From the NCBI GenBank assembly GCA_021018815.1, contig JAITYX010000025.1, forward strand, positions 3,196,501 through 3,260,500: a DNA stretch of 64,000 nucleotides. The letters run 5' to 3'. Positions 46,080 through 56,452 of this stretch are shown here, one piece after another (the stretch's first letter is position 1; every line of letters begins with the position of its first letter). The notes below the pieces were generated by a model, which saw only the letters and a list, made by a program, of their open reading frames with translations, did no database searches and was not told the DNA's origin. This DNA comes from Talinum fruticosum. Lineage: Eukaryota; Streptophyta; Magnoliopsida; Caryophyllales; Talinaceae. The translations under genes were made by a program, and so were the position numbers.

Positions 46080-47720
46080 ATGCCTAAAAGAGGTAACCAT
46101 CCCGACTTCCAGGTCTTCTCCTCTTCCAAAAGCCTCGCACCAAAATGGCGAAAGCTCAACCCCTCCAAACCCATTGTCACCCGAAGCACCTTGCGCTGGA
46201 CGACAAGTTCTTTCCTACAACCAAATTTTCTTGGTTGGCTCACATTCAAACCACCGGAGCATATAACTTCATGTGCTTCAGCGAGTTCATCTATCCCGAA
46301 CTCGTTTCGAGTTCTACACTCACCTTACCCACTCCGAAAATGTTCTAACCTCCAGGGTTCGTAACATAAATGTTCAAATAAACACCTCTCTCCTCCACCG
46401 CCTGTTCAAGGTCAAACTCCCTCTTCCGGAACAAGCAACCCCATTCCTTTCACCGAAGTCGCCGACGACTTCTTTGAAAAATACCCCAAAGAGTTCCCCG
46501 AGTCCCGGAAAAACTTTTCGTGACTCGGTTGAAGTCGAAGCTCGCCTTCGTGCTTTCTGCCGATGAGAACCTTTTTCTCAAAGCATTCCAAGCAAGGAGA
46601 ACCCCAACTCCAAGCACCTCAAAGCTCTCTTTGACATTCTTGAGGGCTACGAAGTAGACCTCTTCCCCTCCATCATTGAGCGGATGGCCACTGTGCCAGC
46701 TCAACTTCAATCTAAGAAGAACACCTCCCTTCCTTTCTGGCGCTCTTCGACCCTTGTCTTCAAACAATTCCAAGTTCCTCTCCCTCGGACTCCAAACGCC
46801 GTGTCCGAGGCTACCGTTGTTGTCGGCAAAAGGAACTGCAGGGGTACGAATACCGGAAACCGACCCCGGTGTCCGGGTTTATAACTCGGAACCGAGGCCT
46901 CCCTCTCCGCCTCGGACTCGAAATCAACCCCTCTCTCTCTTCCCTTTCCACCTGGTGGTGCTTCCACCTCCGGTGCCTCCAAAACTCTCTCTGCTCTCTT
47001 GTCCCCGTTTTTATGGACAAGATCAGCTCCATGTCCTCTCGATTTCAGAGACATGCTCCGGTCTTTCAAACTTGTTCTCCAAAATTTGACCATCAACCAA
47101 AAGACCAGTCAATCCCAAATCCGAGAGCAGCGAGTCTCTAGTTCTTGAGATGAAGGAACTGGTAAAGGAGCAGAAGGAGCTGGTCGAGCTTCTTAGAGAG
47201 AGAAGGTCCAAGGCGGCTCGAGACCATAATGACTCGGGACGCGTCCGAAACGTCTTCGAGTCCGAGTCCGACCTCCTCGGACAGCGGGGATGAAGAAGAA
47301 GAAGCTGCAGATGCGAAGCGAGCAACGCCGAGGAGCTCGCGGCCGAGGCGAGTCCTTCCGGGCAAGGGAATGAACACCACAAAGAAGCAAGTGGGAACCG
47401 CCGAGGGTCGACCGCTCCACAAGCTCATGTGGTAGTACTCGCGTCGAGACGACGATGCCGGGTGGGTTAGAAGACCTAGCTACACCAGCGGGTCGACAGA
47501 GCAACCCCTCCAGCTCTTGAGGTTCCAAGGGCGGAACCCCTTGATCCACTCACCCCGGTCGCCTACTCGTAGCCGAGCCCCCGACGATCATACCGGTTCT
47601 CCCTCCGCCGCCCTCAAGCACATCGTCAAGATCTTACCAGCACCGGCGAACCTCCGCTCCCTCCGCCTCCACTCGAAATCCCCTTCTCCCTCGTAGGCGC
47701 CGTGCATTGTGTCACAATGC
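46080..47720 (+). pseudogene. Sirevirus C ORF3 (plant transposon protein-like, coiled-coil, acidic tail)
   Basis: ATG (MPKRGNHPDFQVFSSS). N-terminal domain about 46190-46660 across frames: DKFFPTTKFSWLAHIQTTGAY, SEFIYPELVSSFYTHL, LTSRVRNINVQINTSLLHRLF, then EVDLFPSIIERMATV near 46650. A Pro/Ser-rich linker lies about 46860-47000. A helical region lies about 47020-47220 (LVLQNLTINQKTSQSQIREQ, ELVKEQKELVELLRERR). An acidic, Ser-rich part follows near 47229-47310. The end is near 47700 (SAALKHIVKILP matches the 'FYHFISDLPGKI' end of B). Minus-strand open frames over 46450-47549 are shadows. Frameshifts at CG sites prevent a single reading. Function unknown; 631 bp after pol. Confidence 0.65.
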
Positions 47721-47830
47721 CAAAGTCTGCCAGATTCTTCTTCTTTCGAGAGATTTCTTTCTTTCTTTTGTCCGGACATCTAAGTTGTACTATTTGTTCT
47801 TTTCTTCCCTTCTTTTTGTTGTTTTTGCTG

Positions 47831-47853
47831 AAAGGCAAGGGGGAGAAATAGAG
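47831..47853 (+). other. Upstream purine-rich tract of Sirevirus C
   Basis: AAAGGCAAGGGGGAGAAATA and following bases, about 295 bp before the true polypurine tract. Element B has the same feature at 36961-36983, where its own 3' end breaks off. Extra purine tracts before the 3' LTR are known in Sireviruses. Confidence 0.6.
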
Positions 47854-48134
47854 TCGGAAAACTTGTTGTCTTGTTTAGGGGAGTTTTCCTTTTTAATCCT
47901 TGTAATTTCTGTTGAGTTCAATGAATTAATGTTTTCTCTTACATGATTTCTGTGTTTATAATCTTTCCGAGTTTACATTATTTCATTGCTAAGCATTTTT
48001 ACTTTATGCTCGACTATATACCTCTTGCTCCGATACACCGAGAATTCTTTACTCAACTTTCCTCATGAGCAACTACTCAAGAGTCGATTTTTTTACTAAC
48101 AAAGTTTCTGTCTAAGAATGGAATGCCTTTCATC

Positions 48135-48147
48135 AAAAAGGGGAGAT
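48135..48147 (+). other. Polypurine tract of Sirevirus C
   Basis: AAAAAGGGGAGAT directly before the 3' LTR start TGAAGACTCGG; same as in element F (minus, 21425-21440). Plus-strand priming site. Confidence 0.92.
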
Positions 48148-49724
48148 TGAAGACTCGGACATTTCTCAACGCATTTGTGAGTTGCATTAAATGAATCGGG
48201 TATAACCATCTCATACTTATAGAGTTTTGATTCCAAGGCATTCTCTCGTATCTCGAAACTTCTTTGAGTAAAATGGTATCTTCTCTAAGTGATACAGCTT
48301 TTACTTCTTATATTTCTTGCTTATCTATAAGTGACTCGAAAACCAGGTTCTCTGTTCGACTCCCTTATCACTCGATTTATCGCAGATTGAATAGACTAGT
48401 ATTTCGTCTTTTCTCACTCGTAATCCGACTTCGGTTATAAGCTCTATTATGTTATAGTCAGTACTTTTAGTATGATTATTACTTAGTCTATATCAAGTTT
48501 TTTTCACTCGATATTCTTTACTGAACTTGATCCTTCACTTAGACTAAATCGGATGGAATTCCGAGTATCATTGATATTGGACTCGTAAAATTCCATTCCT
48601 CTTCCGACTCGGATAATTAGCTGTTTAATTATCATAATTATTTTATTATCTCGTGTCTAACCTTGGACCAAAGTATGTTATACTTTGAGAACCAAAATTG
48701 ATTTACTTTTGTAGGTTATTCAATCAAGGATACACTTTTCAAACTACAAAAGTAACCGGCTCGTAACGTCAAATCACCAGCAGACATGGCTTTTCACCTT
48801 CTCTACTCTAGTCCCAGTAGATTTTGTCAGGACTGTCTGTTTCCAAATCTGGAAAACTGGAATGCCAAGCTTAACGGTGGTTTCCACCTTATCTTTCAAG
48901 ACACCGCCAATGGTTTTGGGACTTCCAAGAGAGTTAAACCGTTGTCCAACATTCACATTACAACGGATACTTTCCGAGTGACTCAAAAGCTTCTATCAAC
49001 GGTCACAAAGGACTCTCAGTCAGCAGATGAAGATAACGGGTACTCTGCCTGGTCATCTATAAATAGAAGCCACTTCACAAGACTTGAAGATTGCCGAACA
49101 TATTGTTAATACACATACTTGCTCAAAGTCTTTGTATACATTCTCAATCTTCTACTTACAACTCCTACTCGTAATTTATTACCTTCCGAGTTGTAAGGTC
49201 ATGTACTCGATTATAAACTCTTTCTTACTTTCTTTGTAAGGTCCCTTGACTAAGCCGTAAGGGTTAACTCAGCTTAGTTGTCCCTAGCTATAAGGGTTAT
49301 CTCAGCTAGGAAGTACTAGATCGGATAAGGGAATTTCGAGTCTAGGAAAACTTGTATAGAGTTGTCTAAGGGAGCAACTCGGGTTCGATCGGTTCACGGT
49401 ATTTTGTGGACTCAAAATAGTGGATTTGACTTCGTGTCTAGATTGACACGGTCCGTGGTTTTCTCGCCCCAGGAGGGTTTCCACGTAATTTCTAAGTGTT
49501 ATCTTTCCGAGTTCATTCTAAACTCGGACAGTCATATTACTCCTGCTTGACTTGCGTGTTTGTTCGTGATAGCATTTCGAGTCCAAGCTTTTCGACCTCG
49601 CTTTTGACTCGGAACCTGTCTCTGTCTCTTCGTTAATAAAAGAGCTAACGTTTCCACGAAAAACTTCTATCACCCTATTCACCCCCCTCTAGGGTGACTC
49701 GAGACTCTCCCGAGCAAACCTTCA
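48148..49724 (+). repeat. 3' LTR of Sirevirus C
   Basis: Near-identical to 38823-40403, with TATAAATAG at 49058-49066 and the end ..GAGCAAACCTTCA. Followed by the TTTCC duplication. Confidence 0.93.
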
Positions 49725-49830
49725 TTTCCTCATCACCCTGTTCACCCCCTCTAAGGTGACTCGAGGCTCTCCCCGAGCAAACCTTCATTTCCTCATCACC
49801 CTATTCACCCCCTCTTGGGTGACTTAGTCT
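49725..49830 (+). repeat. Repeated Sirevirus LTR tails after element C
   Basis: After C's end come two further LTR-end blocks: 49725-49787 (TTTCCTCATCACCCTGTTC.. to ..GAGCAAACCTTCA, 63 bp) and 49788 to about 49830 (TTTCCTCATCACCCTATTC.. to GGGTGACTTAG). One should be the missing tail of B's 3' LTR. The other is an extra copy, whose ending (CTCGAGGCTCTCC) looks more like the C type. The second is cut about 20 bp before its end and joins family G sequence. Confidence 0.8.
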
Positions 49831-50028
49831 CCTTTTGCCTTTTGTATTTTGACTCACACTCTTATCAAGCTCGCAAAACTTTTTTATAAAAAAGGGACAT
49901 AGTGTGTTCATTTTGTCTGACCTAACTTGCTCTGTTCCCATCTTCTTCTCGCTTGCTCTAACCTTTTTCTAGCTTTATCACTTGCCTTAAGAAAACTAGC
50001 TTGGTTTTCTTACAAAGCTTATTCAAAA

Positions 50029-50205
50029 ATGTCTAGACGGGGTGCCCACCCTAATAGGAGAATTAGAGCCCGGAGCCTCATCCTTGATAACTTTTTGGAA
50101 CTAGAGTGGTGTCCTCACCATGAATGGAACCCCAACAACCTCTTGGTGGAGGCTGGGAGCCATGTCTCTGTAGGAACCACCGGTCCCTGCCCCGCTTTGT
50201 GTTAG
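50029..50205 (+). pseudogene. First exon of a PMD-type accessory ORF of G1
   Basis: ATG then MSRRGAHPNRR and LILDNFLELEWCPHHEWNPN, NLLVEAGSHVS. This matches exon 1 of the PMD pseudogene at 52921 (MPRRQGHPIRR.., ..SPNDLLVEAESHVS), and the 200 bp before the ATG also match (for example GAAAACTAGCTTGGTTTTC against GAAAACTAGTTTGGTTTTC). Similarity ends after SHVS, and a stop at 50203-50205 lies where the G2 LTR begins. So G2 inserted within or just after this exon. The ORF is antisense to the retroelement, as judged from the LTR/PPT polarity. Confidence 0.65.
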
Positions 50206-52150
50206 GAGGGGGACGAGATTCGGACCGCAGCTTCCCCACCGGTGTCGGGTCTTTCATTTTTTGATTTGAAGATAATTTTTAGAAGATAATTTTTTAAAGT
50301 GATTCAAATGGGGATGTACATGTTATTATGATTTCCAATTTTTGTAATATGATTTTAAATATATTAAGCAAAGCCGATTCAACGTTTTATTAATTATTTA
50401 TTTCATAAATTATTTTAAGAAGCCTCAAGATGTTATTTTATAACTTAAAAAACAAAACAGAACAAATTCATCTCTGCAGTAAGGATTTTGGGCCAAACCG
50501 GTATAAAAACACCGACTTTAACCAAAGCCCTACCCGGAGATCATCCGGTCTTGGCAAAAGCCGACACCGAATGGTCACCGGCTCCGGCGATGGGCCGTGA
50601 CTGTAGTGGTCGAGTCTCAGTCCATGGCTTAGAAATTAAAACTCTATTTTTGTGATTTTTAGTCATAAATTTCAAGGAGTAAACTAATAAAGAGAAATAA
50701 AAATAAAAATATAGTAGTTAGTCAATTTTAGGGAATAACAACTAAGAAAAATAAACAAAAGACCCTTTCAATCTTAGTATAAAAAGACTAAGCTTGAAAG
50801 AGGTTTAAAACTTGACTCCATTGGTCTAGAACCGAGAATCTATATTTGGGGGCGAAGGTATGAAAAATAGGGATAATCTCTTTCATTCCGCCCGTCAACG
50901 AGATAGCCCTTATTAATTTGAGAAGTGAGTTTAGGAAATGTGTTTTAGGCAAGGAGACAACTTATTAAATATGGAATTCAATCGACCAAGGCATGCTTAG
51001 GAAAGCGATAAAAGCAAACACGAAAGCGATAAATAAAAGCAATAAAGAAAAGCAAAAAGGAAAGTGAAAGAAAGTGAAAAGAAAATAAAAGGATAAAAGC
51101 GGGTGGAAAGGAATTAAAAGTGATTACATCTCTTCTCTATAATACCGAAGTAATAAATAACGTAAATTAAATAAACCGTAAGAATCAAAAGCATATTTGG
51201 CGCCCTCGGGTTGTCCCACTTGTTGATTTGGGTCTCGAACTGGATTTGGAAAGGTGACGGTGGTAAATTGAAAGTGGATTTTTGTGAATTTTGATGAAGG
51301 TACAATGATGTATGTGAATGATAAAACAATGTGGATTAGTTGAAAGAAAATGAAGAGATTAGAATACGTTTAGCATTCAATAGCTCTTAGTTAGATTTCA
51401 GCGAGAATTTAGCGAGCATTTAACATAGGAAATGGCCATCTTTTAAAAACAAGAGCCTAAGCTCTCTATTTATAGTGGAGAATTAGGTCGCAGAATGACC
51501 TAAGAGTAGCTAAAACATTCATCCAAATGAAGCAGACAAACCGGCCAAAAAATTAGAAAAACCACACCAAATCTTCCCTTACTAGGATAGCGGCGACAAC
51601 GCCAAGATACACGGCGCCGGTGAAGAAACGACATCGTACAATCCAGCCATCCTTCCATGTTGCAGCGGGTTTTCGGAGCAAAACGCTGCATTTAGGTGAA
51701 GACTTGCCTAAAATGTGGCACCGGTCAAGGACAACGTCGTTTTGTGAGAGTGAGCTTCATGTCTCGGTTGTAGGCTTGGAGCAAAACGCAATGTTTGCCA
51801 TGAAACACGGCGCTGGTCAATGCAACGTCATATGGATGAAATTAGCTCCATGTCTCGGTTGGACGTTGAAGATGAAACATAGCATTTAGAATGTAACATA
51901 GCACGATGCACGGTGTCGGTCAAGGATTGACCTGGCTTGGACTGGCCCAAAAAATGGGTTTATGGACCGACCCAAAGTAAATAAGGTTTTTTTATACTAA
52001 TAGGTTTTTAATTGTTCACTGGCTCCCATTACGCCAATCAAAATCCGACCATGACCCAAATCCGTAAACAGGACTAAGATTTCGTCATCGAGCTACCAAA
52101 ATAAAATACGAAATACAAGAGATAAGAGTGGCATGCTTTAGGTGTCTACG
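50206..52150 (-). repeat. 3' LTR of Tat-like element G2
   Basis: Collinear with the G1 LTR: TGTCGGGTCT near 50243, a CCGGC-type patch near 50545-50590, a purine-rich AAAGCGATAAA stretch near 51000-51100, three tandem units (51653, 51756, 51847), and the right edge TAGGTGTCTAC. The left edge is uncertain between about 50200 (TGTTAGGAGG) and 50243. Plus-strand open frames inside are short and unlike any family I know. Confidence 0.6.
51653..51900. repeat. Tandem units of about 90-103 bp in the G2 LTR
   Basis: Starts near 51653 (TTCCATGTTGCAGCGGG), 51756 (TTCATGTCTCGGTTG) and 51847 (TCCATGTCTCGGTTGG), each followed by GAGCAAAACGC or a variant. Same array as in G1. Confidence 0.75.
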
Positions 52151-52920
52151 GTTAGCCCCCACTTTGACCGAGTCCGAGAGACGAAGGGTTAAAGTAGATA
52201 CTAAAGGCCATTTATCTCACTTTTGGGGCATTACATTGCATACTATTTGGTTTGTAGTGTCCGGAATCGGTGGTCGTCGATCTCGAACTATGAGATGAGG
52301 GCCTAGACTTTACCACGATACGTGCGTTTTGAAGTCCGGTAAGAGGGTCCTCAACTTAGCTTGATCAAAGTCCCGAACATCGATGTTTTCCTACTGAAGC
52401 CTTGATCATTTGTTGATATGAAGCTTTGCTTAATAATTTGGCTGTACTACCTTACCCATTAGTGGATAATTGTATTCACAAAATTTCAATGTTTTACCTG
52501 AATAATTCGATCGAACATAGATTAAAAATCTGATCCGATAAAGTTGACATTGTGAGTCCAAGGACCCACTTACATGCATAAGATTCCAAGAAATCAATTG
52601 CCACGCCCGATACACTTGCAAAGGTGCCGTCGAGGTGACGCCGGTCGAGCCTTGTGACCGGCGCAGGCCAGCCTTTAGGCGGGTCTTGTCTTAGCGTGGT
52701 TTTTGGATTCCATGCTTGGTCTCCTCTTTCTCTTTGCATTTTGTCTTGTATTCTTGTCATACTCGGCCGAGTTTTCCTAGAAAAAGTAGGGGTTAGTGTG
52801 TTCATTTTGTAGACTTCACTTACTCGTCTCTTTACTTCTTCTTGTCTACTCTACTTTACTTTAGGTTTCTCCTTTTATCTTGAGAAAACTAGTTTGGTTT
52901 TCAAACACAAACTCCTCAAA
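52151..52920. other. G2 internal edge and leader of the PMD ORF
   Basis: Begins with GTTAGCCCCC (purine tract on the minus strand) and AAAGTAGATACTAAAGG. Then diverged copies of the 'AACTTAGCTTGATCAAAGTCC' and 'CTTGATCATTTG' motifs also found at 14100-14740, and a GC-rich GACGCCGGTCGAGCC patch near 52636. From about 52690 it matches 49835-50028 before the G1 exon and is a likely promoter/leader for the plus-strand ORF; no clear TATA box. The minus-strand frames here are not credible genes. Confidence 0.5.
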
Positions 52921-54193
52921 ATGCCTAGAAGACAAGGTCATCCCATTAGGAGGAGAAGAGGCAAAAGCCTAGTTCATGATAATTTGTTGAAAAGAGAATG
53001 GCGTCCTTACGATAAGTGGAGCCCCAATGACCTCTTGGTGGAAGCCGAAAGTCATGTCTCTTCGCTTTCTATTTCTCCTTCGGTAAGATTGTTGACTTGA
53101 GTTTCTTTCTTTGCATATTTGAAGTGATACTTCTACTAAAATCTTATTGGATTTCCATTTTGTAGAGGGTACTATCCGGAGTAGCGGGGATACCCTTAAA
53201 CTTATGGAGATGTTTTAGGAGAGAAACTACCCTTTGGAGAACATCATGAACAATGTCGGGCTTGGTTCCTTATTTATTGCTTTAAACCACTTATGTGACC
53301 GGAAGGAGCGTGACCCTACCCGGGCCATTAGTGATCGGTTTTGGGATACCACTAACACTTTTCATCTTCCTTTTGGGGAGATGACCATCACTCCTCTTGA
53401 GTTTGCCGTTCTTTCAAGTTTGGGCTTCTCGAGGGAACCTTTAATCTATAACTAGGACTTGTATCAAAACCGAGAGTAGTTGCATCACCTCTTTAGTCCT
53501 TTTGTTAGTTTATTTCCTCGGGTTAATTTCTTCAAATATACTCTTCCTTTTGATGCCTTTAAAATTGTTGATTTTTGGGCTCAATATTCTCCGTAACAAA
53601 TCTGGATAGTGCTAGCCCTCATCCTAAGCATATCCATCTTCTCGGATCAAGCTACCAAGGTATACATTCACTATTTGGTGAACTTAGAGGACCTAGACAA
53701 GGTTAAGGACCTTAATTGGGGTGTGCCCACTTACACTTATCTTTTAAGGTGTTTATGCTCCGGAGTGAGCTATTCAAAGGCTGAGAAAGATTCAATGAAT
53801 TACATGCCCGTATGTGGCTTGTGGAAGATTATCAAGGTATTCTCCATCCCTTCTTTTCACTTCCGAAACATCTCATCTTGCTTTGATAATGATCTCATTT
53901 GCTTTGCGAAATTGCAGCCCTCGCTATACGAATATTTTCCTTATCCTTCCCCGATTCAAGGAACCATCCTTTGTTCCCGGCCTCGGTAGCATGGGCAAAA
54001 GTTCACCTTCAACAGCCAAAGGAACATGATCTTGGCTTTTGAGGTCCGCCCTCAACCTCATGGCTTTGGTATGTCACTTTTAAGCTTCTAAAATTAGAGC
54101 TAGAATTACCCAAAATTACAACTTCTTTCTGTTTAGTCTATCGCCCAGCAGCACGGCTTGTGGTGGGCCTATGGGCCTGTGGGCATGGTCGTG
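52921..54193 (+). pseudogene. Plant mobile domain (PMD) accessory gene, four exons, broken
   Basis: Exon 1 is 52921-53082 (MPRRQGHPIRRRRGKSL). Intron 53083-53167 (GT..AG) keeps the frame. Exon 2, 53168-53836, holds the PMD core: RFWDTTNTFHLPFGEMTITP (about 53336-53395), LEFAVLSSLGFS, FSDQATKVYIHYLVNLEDLD, YTYLLRCLCSGVSYSKAEKD and MPVCGLWKIIK. Intron 53837-53917. Exon 3, 53918-54068, has SLYEYFPYPSP. Intron 54069-54136. Exon 4 begins at 54137 and is cut by the CACTA element at 54194. In-frame stops at 53216, 53453, 53477 and 53594 make it a pseudogene, but the reading frame across introns is otherwise well kept. PMD proteins include Arabidopsis MAIN/MAIL1 and many transposon-borne relatives. 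Here it lies antisense to a Tat-like element. Confidence 0.8.
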
Positions 54194-54480
54194 CACTACA
54201 AAAGGATGCTTAAAAGCGATGAATTTCAGCGACAAATTCATTTTTTCGTTTCAAAATAAAATTTAGCGGTGAATTTTTTTATTCAACGATGAAACTATGG
54301 GCATTGCTCGACTACTACGAAGTTATGTTTACTCAACAATGAAATTTGATTTTCGTTGCTATTAGTGATGAATTTCGGAGATGAAATACCCTCTTCATTT
54401 CCTCTCGCTATGCAATTTTTTTCCAACGGTAAATCATCGCTGAATTCCCGGAAAACCAACCACAAATCCTTTCCATTTCG
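54194..54480. repeat. Left terminal and subterminal repeats of CACTA element 2
   Basis: CACTACAAAA terminus followed by repeated GCGATGAATTTC, GCGACAAATTC, AACGATGAAA and GTGATGAATTTC units, the same family as at the right end. Confidence 0.8.
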
Positions 54481-56452
54481 CTATACTTCCTCCTTCCTTC
54501 CTCGCTTAATACTTCATCCTTCCTTCCTCGCTTGATACTTCTTCCTTCCTCTTCCATTGGCGAATCCTACTGAGCTTTCTTCTCCAAGTAAATGCTAGCT
54601 TCCTTCCACTCGTTCTTTATGTCTTTCGTTGGCAAATCTACTAGCTTGTCCCTCTCTCTCTCTCTAATGGCGACTTCTTCATAATACGAGAGATTCTCCG
54701 AGCATTGCTGAGGGTGGTTCTCCAAGCATTTGACAGGCGACTTACAAAGGTTAGGGTTTCATAATTGTGCTTAATTATCTATCTATCTCACTTATCCGAC
54801 CCAATTTCTCTCTCTTAAGGGTTAGGGTTTTTAATGTTTTCGGTTGTTGAAATTGTAGACATTTAATACAATATTTTTGTGGCCATTTGCAATTTGTTGT
54901 TTAAAAGCTAATGTGCTTGATTTGTTTGTGAAATTTTGTTGTAATAACAATTATGATGCTTAGTTAGTAATTGTTGCAATCATTTTTCCCATAATGGTCC
55001 TATATTGTTGCTTGTTGCTGTTTGTGTTCCTCTTCTTTGTCGTAATTTCCTTTACCTATCATAGCATTTACCTCTCTCTCTCTCTCTTTGTTTGTGTGCC
55101 TCTATGAGTAAGTAATTGGCCAGTATGCATTCTATTTCCTTTTGCCTACCCGAAAACAAGCATTTGGCCAGAAAGCAAATAGAAAGATTGAATGAATGAA
55201 AGAAACAATAATATATTTGTTCAACTCTGCTCGTTTAGTATGACTAAAGTTGTACCTCAACCCCACAGACATTGTCCGGCCCTCCTTCAGTCCATATATA
55301 TGTGTGATATCAAATGCTTGTGGAGCAATTTACACAACACAAAAGGGTGTCATTTTGCACTTCCAACACATCCCCAAGTCCTTGAGTTGGTCAACAAGAA
55401 GTGAAAAATCTTATCTAAAGCTTAGAAAATTTGATTTTAAGGACATATAAAGATAGGCTGTTGTGTTTTTTTATTTTTTTATTGGGGGTTAGTTTGTAAT
55501 GTTTTCTTGACAATAATGGTTTCAGATTTATCCTAGATAGTGAAGTTTGTTTAATGAAATCTACTCTCTATAGCTTTATTTCTTTTTTACCCCTTACTCT
55601 TCTATGTTTTCAAAACCAATATCCGAGATAGAGAAATGAGCGATGAAAGCTTCTCGGTCTTATGTTCTGCTATATCTTCACAGTTGTCTTGTATGTTCTG
55701 CTACTTGTATGATAAAAATTCTTTATAAACCCAATTTTTCAAATTGGCATTGCCTCAGTCTTACTAGAAGAAATTAGTTATATCAAATTCCTTCAGGCTC
55801 AAACCGAGGTAATCTATCTCTCTCCTTTGAGTTTTCTTTTTCGGGTTTTCTGCATATGTATTTATATATATGAGGTATTGGTTTTCATTAATTTCAGTCT
55901 TGAACTCATATGTTCTAGAAGAAAGCTCACAATCACATCATATAATCATAGTTTTTTGTAAGATAAGTATTATTACATTTACCTCTCATCTTCTACACTT
56001 AGCCTATATTGATATGCCTTTTCTATAAATCCTTACTGTCTATTCCGGTCATCGGATCAAATCAAAATTAAAGTTGTACATTACTCGTTATGCATCTAAA
56101 CCTTATTGTAATATTTTGTTTTCTATCTTGTTTAAGTATCTTGTAAATAAGAGAAATTAATATGTTTAATTTGATTAGTATATGTAACTATTCTATTTAA
56201 CTATTATTTGTTTTGAATATAATTATTATTGATAAGTCTACTCATATTCGAACAATTAGTATTGTAAATAACAAACAAATAGTTTTAGCGCAAACAATTA
56301 GTATTGCTTAAATTTTAGGTGTTGTCATCAAACCATACCACTCATGATGCGATAAGATCTTTAGCCATGGGACCTAGAAAAGACATACGTAGATGGGATC
56401 ACTACTACGTTAACAACTAAAACTTCCAAACTTATTCCTATGGCAAGAGTAA
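54481..56452 (+). other. Gene-poor left part of CACTA element 2
   Basis: Holds CT-rich leader-like DNA with short CTCTCT runs (54645-54665, 55073-55090) and a duplicated CTTCCTTCCTCGCTT unit (54490-54535), then AT-rich, intron-like sequence. Frames at 55192-55450 match nothing I know. Near 56390-56450 a few codons before the solo LTR may belong to the TNP2 reading that continues at 59738. I see no TNP2 catalytic core. Confidence 0.5.

Larger units (their letters stand above)
38823..49724 (+). mobile_element. Complete Sirevirus C (Ty1/copia), 10.9 kb, TTTCC duplication
   Basis: The only structurally complete element: 5' LTR 38823-40403, primer site, gag, protease, integrase, RT, RNase H, ORF3, purine tract, 3' LTR 48148-49724. 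The LTRs start TGAAGACTCGG and end ..AACCTTCA, and are nearly identical (1581 and 1577 bp). The 5-bp direct repeats TTTCC at 38818-38822 and 49725-49729 mark the insertion into the 3' LTR of element B. It is thus the youngest insertion of the Sirevirus set here. Gene order gag-PR-IN-RT-RH fits copia. Confidence 0.92.

Noticed and set aside
46450..47549. Several minus-strand frames over Sirevirus C ORF3
   Set aside because: Shadows of the CT-rich plus-strand ORF3; the plus strand carries the motifs shared with A, B, E and F.
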